From assembly GCA_963931925.1 (NCBI GenBank), contig OZ007580.1, positions 609,001 through 673,000 on the forward strand: 64,000 bases of DNA. Direction: 5' to 3'. Shown here piece after piece: positions 48,001 through 58,639 of this stretch. The notes beneath the pieces were generated by a model, which worked only from the letters and a program-made list of their open reading frames with translations, did not search any database and had not been told where the DNA came from. Numbering within the stretch: position 1 is the first letter of the stretch; each line of letters opens with the position of its first letter. This DNA comes from Onchidella celtica. Taxonomy: Eukaryota > Mollusca > Gastropoda > Systellommatophora > Onchidiidae. Both the position numbers and the translations under genes were made by a program.

Positions 48001-51000
48001 AACAACAACCATTGACGCTGTCACAATAAAACCAAGGCCGTCTTAAAACTGTTTCCGTCACAGATGGTGAGCGACTAGATTCACCAACCGAAGCATCACC
48101 ACCACCAATCTTCGCAAAATCAAAGACTGTACCACCATCATTACCAGTCAAACATCCAAAAACTTCTACCCGCTCTGGTCGCATATCAGTTACCAGCAAG
48201 ACTTCACTGACAGTCACATTCAGTCATTTCCCGACAATTCGCTACGTAGTTGTACTCCGCTGGGAATTGGGTAATGTAACGCCCTCCTGTTGTCACTTTG
48301 AACTGAGGAGTGAACACTAATCTAAAACCGAGACTTCCCTGGTTTTGTTGTGAACTTTGTTATACCATCACTTCAATAATGGCTTAGGTATACAAGCTCT
48401 ACGGCTTTACTGTATTGTGTGTGCCAACTGTGTCTATATAAGACCAAGAAATGCTCACATTGTGAACTCCGTTATTTGTGTAATAAAACTGTCATGGTGA
48501 GACTTGTGAAACAATTTTCTCGTCTGTATTGATGAAGCTGTGGTTTGTAGAATCCCTAAAACACTTTGGGAGTTTGTGCCTGAGACCAAGTATGAAAATC
48601 TGTGACAAAATGAACTTCTTATAATAATGAGAGCTGGGGGTAAACTGTATGTGACGCTTATGCATTTCATGGCCATTCAAGCTAGACACTTGAAAGTTTG
48701 CATACTACCGTTTTTGATACTGCCGAGTTGCATGGCTGGCTTAGTTTTTGCGTTTGACCACGTCTTATATTTTTTTGAAAACTGTGAAACGCCTTAGCGT
48801 TTAAACCCGGACTAAATTCCTGGTGTAGTTTTTAGAGTGTTGCGTATGGGTCTAGCAATTGATACTCAGTATCGAAGGCTGTCATTTTGCGCAAACTTCT
48901 GCATGACGTCTAAGCATTTCATGGCCTTTAAAGCGAGACACTCACAATTTTGGTATATTTAGGGCTAGGCCTAACTGTTTTTTTATCCTGTCGAGCTGCA
49001 TGGATGCCGTGATGTATGTTTATATGATTGTTATGGATGGCGATTCCGCAACCTCTTTACTGGGCGCTAGCAAAACCGATACACAGTATCGAATATGCTA
49101 TTTCCTTTGAGCGTGGCCTGCTTGAAAGTAAACAAGACATGTGCTCAGCTTGATGCTGACAATGCTGACAATGTTACACAGACAATGTTGTGTATACCAT
49201 GAAAGGGAGGTCCTCCACCCGTCTGCGCCAGTCAAGAAAACACACTAAAGAGGGGACTTTTGAGTGGGCTTATCAAAAGGTTTAGTATTTGTATGGGACA
49301 AAGAAAGAAGAAAGAAAGAACGAACGTGCGGGTTAGGGGAGGCCTTGATCATATTATGTTTGTTAACTTTTTGGAAAGTGGCGCGCACGGGGGGAGGGGT
49401 GGAACCTTCCCCCTGAAGTTTTGCGATCATGATTGTCAGGTAAGCGAATAGTATAAATAATTCAGCATTAAAATTTTGTCAAACCCGTCTTTGCAGTCTC
49501 TCAATCTCTTTTGTTTTGTTTGCCACTCACCGTTCGAAGAACGGGTGCATTTACTAGTTTTCACAAATATGAACATATCTGAGGTTACTGATACTGGTCT
49601 TGTGTCATACATCAAAGTTGAAACACTGGCCATCCTAGGTGCAGTCATTGTCATCAAAATGTCATCAGAAGTATATATGTGTGTCTGTGTGTCACAGGTG
49701 ACAGAATTATTTTTAAATGAATTAATGACCAAACTAAGATAACTTGCGGAATCCTGACTGGTCACAAGGCCCAAAACTGCTGCTCCAAAGTTCTAGCCCT
49801 ATTTCTGTACTGACAGAGCACTATACAATATAAATGTATATTTTATTATGTTCACTGACAGAGTAGTGTGTGCATAATAATTATGTTCACTGACCTGTTA
49901 CAGGAATACTATCAAAACAATGAAAAACAATTTTTTTTAAAAACTAATCCAGTTGGTTTGGTGGAGTGCTGACACTTCTGTTCTTTTCTGAATACACATG
50001 ACACAGACCACCTGGACCAGACATTGTACAGAGGTCAGTCAATGCTGGACATCTGGACCACATGTTGTATACAGGCCAGTCAATATCTGGACATCTGGAC
50101 CACATGTTGTATAGAGGTCAGTCAATATCTGAACATTTGGACCACATGTTGTATAGAGGTCAGTCAATATCTGAACATCTGGACCACATGTTGTATAGGT
50201 CAGTCAATACCAGAACATCTGGACTACATGTTGTATAGGTCAGTCAATATCTGGACCACATGTTGTATATCGGTCAGTCAATACCTGAACATTTGGACCA
50301 CATGTTGTATATAGGTCAGTCAATACCTGAACATTTGGACCACATGTTGTATATTGGTCAATCAATACCTGAACATTTGGACCACATGTTGTACATAGGT
50401 CAGTCAATACCTGAACATTTGGACCACATGTTGTATACAGGTTAGTCAATATCTGGACATCTGGACCACATGTTGTATACGTTGTATACATGCCAGTCAA
50501 TACCTGGACATCTGGACCACATGTTGTATAGGTCAGTCAATACCAGAACATCTGGACTATATGTTGTATAGGTCAGTCAATACCAGAACATCTGGACTAC
50601 ATGTTGTATAGGTCTGTCAATATCTGGACCACATGTTGTATAGGTCAGTCAATACCTGAACATTTGGACCACATGTTGTATAGAGGTCAATCAATACCTG
50701 AACATTTGGACCACATGTTGTATATAGGTCAGTCAATACCTGAACATTTGGACCACATGTTGTATCCAGGTTAGTCAATATCTGGACATCTGGACCACAT
50801 GTTGTATACAGGTCAGTCAATATCTGGGCCACATATTGTATATAGGTTAGTCAATATCAGGACATCTGGACCACATGTTGTATATAGGTCAGTCAATATC
50901 TGGACCACATGTTGCCTATAGGTCAGTCAATATCTGGACCACATGTCGTATAGGTCAGTCAATACCTGAACATCTGGACCACATGTTGTATACAGGTCAG

Positions 51001-53518
51001 TCAATAACTGGACATCTCAAGTATGACTCACCTTGCAGTCAGAATGTCCACACACAATGACAGATCTAATGTTGCCCACTGCACAGCCCAGCTCTAGCCC
51101 AGCCCCTTCAGTGTTGACATTGCCTGCAATGTGCTCTTCATAGTGCGGTACCATGTTGCCTGCATTTCTGATGTAGAAGATTTCACCCACCTCCGAGTTA
51201 ATGATTTCAGATGGATACAAACGACGGTCAATGCAGGTAATGAAAACTGCTCGTGGCTGAGAAAGGAATACAACGCAGAAGGTTATTCTTTGACTTCTAC
51301 TGCCAGAGGGTAGTTTAAGTAGTTCGGAAATTAAATTATACCCCTGGCCGGGGCTGAGGGGTTGGGGAAGGATGAACGTGAGTTGTATATAGAGCTCATA
51401 AATTACATGTATGTAAATCCAGAGACATAAAATTTTTCTATCTTTAAAGATCTCCGTATCAAATACCATTTTTAAAACTGCTTAAGTCACAGTCAAAATG
51501 TGGCTAAAAGAAAAAGGTTGTATGTTGCTTGCAAAGCCTGGCATAAGAAATTTTAGTACAGAAATGATACAATAAAGGCAAAAGAGACAAAGCAAAGATT
51601 TCAGTCAAAGGATCTTCATCAGATAAACACAAATCTAACAGTGCACATGTCAAAAGAAAATTCTCACATATAGACCAATATAATACTTATACTTAGTGTG
51701 TGAGTTCCAGACTTGGATTCTTGCAACACAGCCTGCCTGTGAAGGTGTGGTGGCCTGAAGCGTAACTTTAGTAAGATACCAAACCAACAGCCCAAAATGG
51801 TGCTTCAGATACTATTCTAATCATTTTACATTATATAATATAATGTTTATAAAACTGAAACAATTAAAATTTTAAGCAAAACAGAAGAAATAAGAATTGA
51901 GAAAAATAGTACAATTTCTTCCTTTCGAAAATTCATTCACATGCTGTAGTTTTCTTGTTGTTTGTTTCAAAGTCAGGACTTTGCCAAAGACATTTTCCTT
52001 TTCTTTGCCATAGTTTCAGCTTTAATAATAAAGAACTTGTTCACACACATATATTTGTATGGCCGAGCAGACAGATTTTCTGATGTGGACATTTGTCCCG
52101 TTTCTTTTGTACAGATTCTCTGTAAGTAGCAAACATCCTGCATTGCTGTAAGCACAAAGATACTAGACAAACTACTATCTTTAATAGTAAGCATCATCAT
52201 GCAATACATGACATATAATTAAATATGATATATATCTATGTAATCTATGGGTTGAGGCACACACTTGTTTGGGCCAGTATGATAGGCTCAGTTTTATGGA
52301 ATGGATTTTAGATCCAACAAAAAACTGTTGTACTTCCAGAATCTTTCAGACAGTGCAGTCACCAAGAAAATGCTCAGAGATATTATTTTGGAAGTGGATC
52401 ATAAACTTTACAAGAGTTGTGAGTAAATCTGAGATGCTTCGGATAGATCCAAAGGGTCGCTAATGCACTGTCCATCAGCATTAAACATGACAATCTTGTC
52501 ATGATGACAATGTTGAGCAATTTCTTCACTCAGACGTTTTCATGGATATTTGATATTTACGTCACTTTATTAAACTGTTACTTTATTGCCCAGTTAAACT
52601 ATAGATAACCTTTATGAACTGAATGTAAATTTCAAGTCAGGATTTCACAATAGCTCTGGCATAAACACAGTAAGTTACAAAACAAATTAGATGAGACTGT
52701 AATTAAGTTTAACTTCCTCTGTTTCCATACAGAAATAATAAAATGTTTCTTTTCTTTTTTTTAGTAGCTGCACAAATTTATTATGTTTAGTAAAACTTTT
52801 CACCAATTTCAGTGTGTACACAATGTCTGGCCCATTATTTTGAATGATCTATTCAAGGCTTTCCTGATATAAAAAAATAATAATTCCGGGGGCAGTATAT
52901 ATGAGTAAAAAGAACTTGTAATGAAAACTGAAGATACAGCAGAGTGTGCATGCACTGGCCCTGCTTAACTGATCAATGTGCTAAACAAAGTGCCTTGACG
53001 AACCAGCATCTACTAAATGTGAAAATCCCATGCAAAAATCACAATAAAAATTTGAGACCAAAAAACAATGTTGAAAGTCAATCAAGAATGGCCGACCACC
53101 ACAAAAACTGAATGCTTTTAAAAATTTATCCCATAAAAGAAAGTGGTCAAACATTTCCTTAGCAGAAAGAAAGGAACATCTTAAGATTTCCCATTGCTGG
53201 CTACAGTAGTTCCACTGTTCTGTTGCCGCAGTTCTGCATTAAAAATCTAGATACTATCAACCCTTTCAACCAGAAGACTCTTCCTGAAATGCTGTTCTGG
53301 ACTGTAGATTAGAATCAGGGCAGATTTCATTGAGTCTTGACTGGCTTTAGATACAATTACAGGATGCACCAGTGGACAAGAATGAAAAGTCATCTTGTGA
53401 CATGCCACATTTTAAAATCAAAATTTGTAGCTACCTCCAGTTCTCTGCCCAAGGTTGCCAGATATTGGGCTTTCCCAAACCGATTATACTTGGCCGCACC
53501 TCTCAAAATTTTATCCAT
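42032..53518 (-). CDS. CAHbeta: Beta-class carbonic anhydrase, 4 coding exons
   Basis: Catalyses reversible hydration of carbon dioxide to bicarbonate with a zinc ion. Coding exons are 53518-53435, 51256-51032, 46021-45770 and 42232-42032 (TAG stop). All junctions have AG/GT and all introns are phase 0. The joined protein has 253 residues, the usual length of animal beta enzymes. The start MDKILRGAAKYNRF matches the family N-terminus. Exon 2 has the CxDxR active-site motif (TCIDRR; zinc Cys plus Asp-Arg dyad), RNAGNMVPH and the second zinc pair HxxC in VIVCGHSDCK. Exon 4 has LQVHAMWFDVLSGDL. No targeting peptide is obvious; homologues can be mitochondrial. About five residues usually found before PRAVF are absent, so a very small exon between 1 and 2 is possible. 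Confidence 0.93.
43264..43436. other. Carbonic anhydrase intron 3 sequence, no feature
   Basis: Intron 42233-45769 holds SINE copy 4 and a possible transposon-derived frame at 44051; this stretch shows nothing recognisable. Confidence 0.35.
43437..43790 (-). mobile_element. tRNA-derived SINE, copy 4
   Basis: Minus-strand head with B-box-like GTTCAAATCCC near 43717, body GATTTCCAACTACCAAGG, and tail CCTAAAATAAAGACC at 43437-43451. It lacks the central G-run. It lies in carbonic anhydrase intron 3 in the sense orientation. Confidence 0.78.
44051..44305 (+). CDS. Unrecognised 84-residue frame, possibly a transposase N-terminus
   Basis: MSEPYVNRNESDFGEESEAE is acidic and serine-rich, then SRSRSRGGRGC and ANPWDDLEDLI before the stop. 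Acidic N-termini like this occur in piggyBac and some other transposases, but no catalytic domain follows, so the link is weak. It is antisense to the carbonic anhydrase intron it lies in. Two TAGATCTAG-like runs are within it. Confidence 0.25.
   Translation: MSEPYVNRNESDFGEESEAESNDYYRSTLSSDSKGGESSITLPRSSQCTSNRGGVVYSRSRSRGGRGCDRYITANPWDDLEDLI
45672..45714. repeat. CA then GA simple repeat
   Basis: Short CACACA run followed by GGGAGAGAGA units, in carbonic anhydrase intron 3 just past the exon 3 donor. Confidence 0.75.
46320..46560. repeat. Dispersed repeat (CTCATACAGCTC family) fragment
   Basis: CTCATACAGCTCTGATTTGC, TTTGCTTTGTGTTGCTGA and CACTTCCTGCCGGCTG follow the same order as at 13713 and 25430. 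It is a Helitron-like internal fragment without its hairpin end, in carbonic anhydrase intron 2. Confidence 0.5.
47342..47354 (+). promoter_or_regulatory. Primer-binding site, TGGTGACCCCGAC
   Basis: Directly follows the left LTR. It matches the start of the tRNA-Trp-type primer site used by some retroviruses and Gypsy elements. Confidence 0.7.
47394..48029 (+). pseudogene. Gag of LTR retrotransposon, with in-frame stop
   Basis: The frame opens at ATG 47394 (MSQPQKESAETLLSNL, then KLPDFWTTSPEV), is stopped by TAG at 47538, and continues in the same frame from 47550 (AQFGTKSITQDQTKYDYVVS, AFSKSQAQKDNELLNLNG, ALFLSNLPSEV). This is the gag type found in many arthropod and mollusc Gypsy elements (DUF7041-like, from memory). 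After about 47900 the frame is scrambled. Non-functional. Confidence 0.85.
50010..51016. repeat. About 40-bp minisatellite, roughly 25 copies, beside a splice donor
   Basis: Unit includes GGTCAGTCAATATCTGGACA and TCTGGACCACATGTTGTATA. Lengths vary because parts of the unit are lost. The array ends about 15 bp from the exon 2 donor (51031) of the carbonic anhydrase gene, inside intron 2. Confidence 0.9.
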
Positions 53519-56040
53519 GCTGGCTGTGACAATATCTCAGTATACACTGGTCTCCATGTAAATCTGGGGCAAGCACGTAACACAAAATGGCCTGTGGCTG
53601 TCTGAGCTGTAGAATATATTTTTGTCCTGAAATTGGAAAAACAAAAACTGCACCCAATAAAACATTAGCAACAACATTCACCACTGCATCTTCGTGTGAA
53701 AGACAAAATTCAGAAATATTACTTTAAAATAAAAGGCAAATGTCACCAAAGAAAACGAATGCCCTCACACTTCAGGATCACAGTTTGAAGCCACAATTTT
53801 CTTTAATAAAAACATTGCCAATTCCATCCCTGAAAACATCCCTCAAAACACAGGCCTATCGCAATGCACCTTGATATTTCTTCAGTCTATATTATATCAT
53901 GATATCAAGAGTTTAGGACGTAGGAGTGGATTTCAATAACTTTTCATTTGTAATACATGTAGAACAATTAAAAATGTCAGTGAGTTAGAAAAAAAAGTTT
54001 CACATGAAATTAGGAAAGAGTTCCGTAAACATGCTTGTTGTTTGTTTTTTTCTGATTTGAGAAATATAAAGAATTTAAAAGTTCCCATGACACCAGAATT
54101 AACCATTTTCCTCCCCGCCAGTCTTCAGATACAAGGTGGAGTCCAAGAAAGGGTCCATTATGCTGAAATGCTGAAACAACTTATGAATCCTGCTGTTTTG
54201 GGTTGATTGATGTCAGCACTGAATGACACTGACATTGACAATTAAAGATGAGTGGTTGAAGTGACAGAAGCAGAACAGTAAATTATTGTATGTTCAATGT
54301 TACAGAGTGCTAGACTGAGATGAACTGATGAACAGTCAGGCCATTAGTTTTAATAATTAGAAGATAAAAACATCAAAGCATTGGATGAAAAAGAAAAGCC
54401 ACAATAAAAAGGCATCACACAGTAAACAGGTTACTTGTCTAATGAAGCAAATAAAAATAGCAGGTCAGTCTTGAGGGGTAAATTATTCTACATAATGTAC
54501 ACAGATCTAGGATTAATCTTGTCACCATCATGGGGCTAACTCATCAAACTGAAAGCTCAGATAACAGCATTATTATTTTCTATAGATGAAAGCTTGTCTG
54601 TAATGATTTTCATTGCTGCCATGAAACTTGCACATTTCCACAGGCCTAAGGGAAGCTTCCACCTGAGTAAGATCTACTGAAAACAGAAAAAGTGGCTGGC
54701 AGTGCCCTTGCCACAGGTAACTGTAGGTGTGTGACAGGTTCCAACACATATGCCACATGGTCTTGAAAGGGTATGTTATTGGATCACAAGCTTTTCTATT
54801 GCTTTCGCCAAGAGAATTTTACAAAATTGAACAGGCTTGAATTTTCCTTTCTGCCGCAAGCAATTACATGGCAATCCTCCCCAACTGTTTATGAAGAGAC
54901 AATTACCGAATCCAGTTACTCCAATGGAGACTCAAGGACACGGCTTTAGGAGCATCGCTGCACTGAGGGTCGCGGGGACCCCTTGGTGTGTTAGTCCTCC
55001 GGCTGAATATTTTCATAGTTGGTGTGCAATTAACACTCAAAGCATGAAATAAATTACTCTCTCTGGCAGTGACATGGACCTCCTCCGCTAGGCTTGCTTA
55101 CTGGACAGTACTGGATTCAGCAATCCTTCTGTGACTAAGATTAGTGTATCTGATCATCAGTGCAGCATTAGGAGATCAGATCTGGTAAAAATTTACCCCA
55201 TTTTGGGACAAACTGCTTCTGTCACAAAGAAGGGATATTACAAGGACATGACTTTAGGAGCCTCAGGGGCATGGGATCACTCAACCCCCAATGGTTTAGT
55301 CCTCTTGACAGATGTTTTTAATGGAAGATGTGCATAAGCTCAGCAATTAACAGTACCCTAAATTTATGAAACGAAGTGCTTATTCGCAGATGGCGTTCCT
55401 TGGTTTCGTGGTGCTATTGTGGAAAAGTTCCTCCACCCTGTCACGGTTTGCGGTGGAGCAATGACTAGCATCAGCGGTTATTAGTCTGAGGCTATCTAGG
55501 TTCAATTCGTCTTGGGTTCAATCCCACACAGGAGCATTTTTTTTTTCAAACCTAATACTGCTCCTTATTAGAAATCATTTTCTTTCCTAAGGATTTTGCA
55601 AAACTGATGTCATGGGGAAACCGATCATTACTCGCGTGCTCCAGATAAATTCCTGTTCATTGAACGAGACAGTTGCTAATTAGAAATAAAAATGTAAAAA
55701 ATCAGATTTTAAACATATAAATGATCTCTTGTAGTACTAGTAGTGTCAACTGAAAATTTCGTCTCTCTCTGTTGTGATATATCCTGTATTATTTTGGAGG
55801 TCTTCTGCTTCAACTATTGTTTTATTACTTTTTTGTTTGCATGGAAGTTTGGTTCATTTTTATCTGCTCTGTCTGACTTTCTGTGTGATTTCACACCCGA
55901 CAAAATTGGCTAATAATTCATGTAAAAAAAAATAAATAAATCCTAGCCACAATTTTATACTTTGGAGCAAAGCAACGATGATCAGTGCGAGGAAAAGCAG
56001 AAAAAAAAAAGTACCTCCCTTCCCCCCAAAGTCAGCTCTT
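53519..56040. other. Upstream of carbonic anhydrase, mostly unassigned
   Basis: The promoter should be near 53519-53800, but no TATA-type element is clear. Two diverged blocks (54920-55050 and 55235-55345, sharing GGCTTTAGGAGC/GACTTTAGGAGC and TTAGTCCTC) look like an old direct repeat. GGGTTCAATCCC at 55514 resembles a B box, but no A box is convincing. Confidence 0.4.
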
Positions 56041-56054
56041 GCGGGGATTCCAAC

Positions 56055-56602
56055 CCCATTTGTGAGTGTGCATGAGAAAACCCACAATGTGTCGACAGAG
56101 CTGATTTTGAGAAAAACGGCTTTGAAGTGAAAATATGGGTTCGACACAAACTTCCAACTTGGTTGTTGTTTAGGGGACCGTGGCATGTTACAGGGTAAAC
56201 TGTAGACGAGCAGTGAAAACTACTCCCTATGATCTCTATAAAGGCTTTGTAATTAGACTACGGTCTCCTAACAAGATCAAAAAACTTCCAACTTGGCTGT
56301 TGTTTAAGGGACCGTGGCATGTTACAGGGTAAACTGTAGATGAGCAGTGAACACAACTCAGTATGATCTCTATAACGGCTTAGTTATTAGACTACGGTCT
56401 CCTAACAGCAATCACTCCAATATTAATGGGTCAATTAGCTTTTGCCACTTTAAGGATTAAATGTCGTTTTCTCAAAACCTTTTTTTAGGGGGGTCAATGA
56501 CTTCAATTTATCAGAAATGTCTTGTCTTTTATTATGTGTACAGAACTCAAAAATGTCATGTTTGCGGCATATTGTGGGTTTTCTCATGCACACTCACATT
56601 TA
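56055..56602. repeat. 31-bp inverted repeat enclosing a 134-bp tandem duplication
   Basis: 56060-56092 and 56570-56602 are near-perfect inverted complements (core GTGAGTGTGCATGAGAAAAC). Between them a 134-bp unit starting CTTCCAACTT (56151 and 56285) occurs twice, each ending GACTACGGTCTCCTAACA. A 136-residue open frame from 56522 crosses the right arm without domain motifs. Probably a MITE or fold-back element. Confidence 0.6.
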
Positions 56603-57149
56603 CCAACTCGGCTGGCGAGTTTACTTAGCATGCCACCGGGGAACCTGAGTAAAAGCGTTACTAAGCAGGGTCTCTCTAATGCTACCGAGGACACGATAAC
56701 CGATAAGTGTTCAGTATCATTAAAAAAAAGACAACATGGTGTATCATTACTACAAGAAACACCATGCATTACTCCAAATCGAGCCATCTTAATAAGTGAA
56801 GAGCCTTTAGAATTATTCAACAAAACATGCCAGAATTGTGATCTCAAGCAGCTCATCCTAAATAAAAATCACAAAACCAAAAATCCATGTGCGAATAAGA
56901 TCCAGATCTTATCCGCTGACATCTGTGAATGAGCGTGGCCTTTATGAAATTTGGGTAAAAGTGCACCTTAGCCCTCCAAATAGTGTTTTGCATTTTGGTT
57001 ACTTCGATTACTAACTTCTACAACCTTTATTAAAATCACCTATAAATTACCCATGAAATTTGCTTTAATCGATCAATGATTACTTTTATCATAAGTAGAA
57101 GTAGGCTAATTGATACTAAGTACTGAAAATGCCCAATACAATTTGGGGG

Positions 57150-57163
57150 GGGGGGGGGGGGGA
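57150..57163. repeat. G-run
   Basis: Poly-G tract; others lie at 57880-57891 and 58627-58639. Confidence 0.7.
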
Positions 57164-57235
57164 GGATCTAAACTGCACTTTTACCAAAATATGGGGAGGA
57201 CTTCCTAATGCGTTCCATAGCTCGACAAGTGCATA

Positions 57236-57330
57236 GGCATTGCCAGATTGATATAATATAGGCCGATGTTCGTCTGGGCAGTAGTCAGATTGACATATAT
57301 CAGGGAAAGCCGCTGGGAACTAAATAATAG
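57236..57330. repeat. Third, degenerate copy of the MITE core
   Basis: GGGCAGTAGTCAGATTGAC at 57279-57297 and a following AAAGCCGCTGGG match the interior of 11414-11675. The ends are not recognisable. Confidence 0.5.
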
Positions 57331-58202
57331 AATTTAAAATAGGGAACGCAACTCTTAAGGAGTGCCACCACAAGAACATGCATGTTTGTACGGACAAAAT
57401 GAGTACAGAAACACCTACCCTCGCACAGCGAGACCACTGATGCCCAGAAGAAAAAGTAATGCTATGTCAGCTAGAATCCATTGACCGTGACTGCTAGCAG
57501 TAAAAAAACACAAAAAATTATTAAAGTAGTTTCCCTTGTGTCAAGCCGTGGTGGGCGCGATTCGAATGGAGTCAAATCATGACTCGAATCACGCGAATCT
57601 CTCAGTTGACAACCTACAATTCGAATCATATTTATATGCTAGTTTTAGCCACTTACCGACAGGACTGTTGTTACTTGTACGTGTGTACCTCATGTGTTTT
57701 GCACTAGTGAAAGAATCAGTTAGCGAATAAAAAATGATTCAATTCGGATCGTGATTCCAATCACTTTTGGTTCGCTGGAGGTGGGCGATACTACAGATTT
57801 TTCGTAATCACGATTGCCGACTAGTTTTACGAAAGTAATCTAAGTATCGATTACTTTACCAATTACTTTTTTTGGTTGGGGGGGGGGGGGGCAAGGGATT
57901 GATTGGCTAGAAACAGAACAAGTTTATTACTCTCATAAGCAAAAGAGATGGTAGAAGTTCAGCACAAATAATTACAGATACATGTACTTTCAGAAACTTC
58001 CGATATGGAAAATGTAACCTAAAGCAAATCTATTTGCTTAGATCATGTATGTCCAACCTTTCATACCGGTACAGGAGAAGCCGGACCTGAAAACTGTGAG
58101 GCTGCAGAAGGCCAGTGTGGTACTGTAACCCCCCCACTCCTCTCGGCCATAATAGTATGAGCCCCGGCCCCTTTATAACAAATCTGACACAAAGGCCCCA
58201 CT

Positions 58203-58294
58203 TTTCCGCTGACTTTACTTTTTACTTTTCCGCTGACTTTACTTTTTACTTTTCCGCTGACTTTACTTTTTACTTTTCCGCTGACTTTACTTTT
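58203..58294. repeat. 24-bp array at a LINE 3' end, 4 copies
   Basis: Unit TTTTCCGCTGACTTTACTTT plus TTAC. On the minus strand this is AAAGTAAAGTCAGCGG repeated directly after the LINE fragment, so it is probably the element's 3' tail. Confidence 0.85.
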
Positions 58295-58625
58295 TTACTT
58301 TTTCTTTCCGCTTGTGTCGTTCAGGGTCGCGGGGAGACACAGTCGTCTGTCGGCAGTAAGGCGAGTGGCCTGGGGGAGGGACATCTGGTGATCTCTGAGT
58401 GTGTCTGACACGGAGTCGCTCCAGCGTCGCCTCGGTCTACCTCTGGTTCTCCAGCCAGAGTATCTGGTGTTGTATGCCCGAAGAGCTGGTTGGCTTGGAG
58501 GTATCCGTGTGAGGTGTCCGAACCACTTGATCTTCTGGTGTTCGATGTGTTGTAGGACTGGTGTTGCTCCTACCATGACTCTTATCACTTCATTTCTGAT
58601 CTTGTCCCGTCTTGTTTTGGGGGTT
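58295..58625 (-). pseudogene. 3' fragment of a non-LTR retrotransposon (post-RT region)
   Basis: The minus-strand frame contains IKWFGHLTRIPPSQPALRAY and RTRGRPRRRWSDSVSDTLR, the conserved region after the RT domain in several LINE clades (compare LRWLGHLHRM and GRPRGRPHLRF in the LINE at 8846). RT itself is missing. The frame ends KKK at 58298, next to the 24-bp array. Confidence 0.78.
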
Positions 58626-58639
58626 GGGGGGGGGGGGGG

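Larger units (their letters stand above)
47004..48560 (+). mobile_element. Short LTR retrotransposon, two LTRs and broken gag only
   Basis: Two related LTRs (47004-47340 and 48275-48560, both starting TGTA.CGCCCTCCTGTTGT) flank 934 bp. The left LTR has about 51 extra bases near 47150-47200. A primer-binding site follows the left LTR. The interior has only a gag remnant, with no protease, RT or integrase. It lies antisense in carbonic anhydrase intron 2. LTR divergence by eye suggests it is not recent. Confidence 0.88.

Noticed and set aside
51973-52209. 78-residue frame in carbonic anhydrase intron 1
   Set aside because: No family match and no phase-consistent splice sites.
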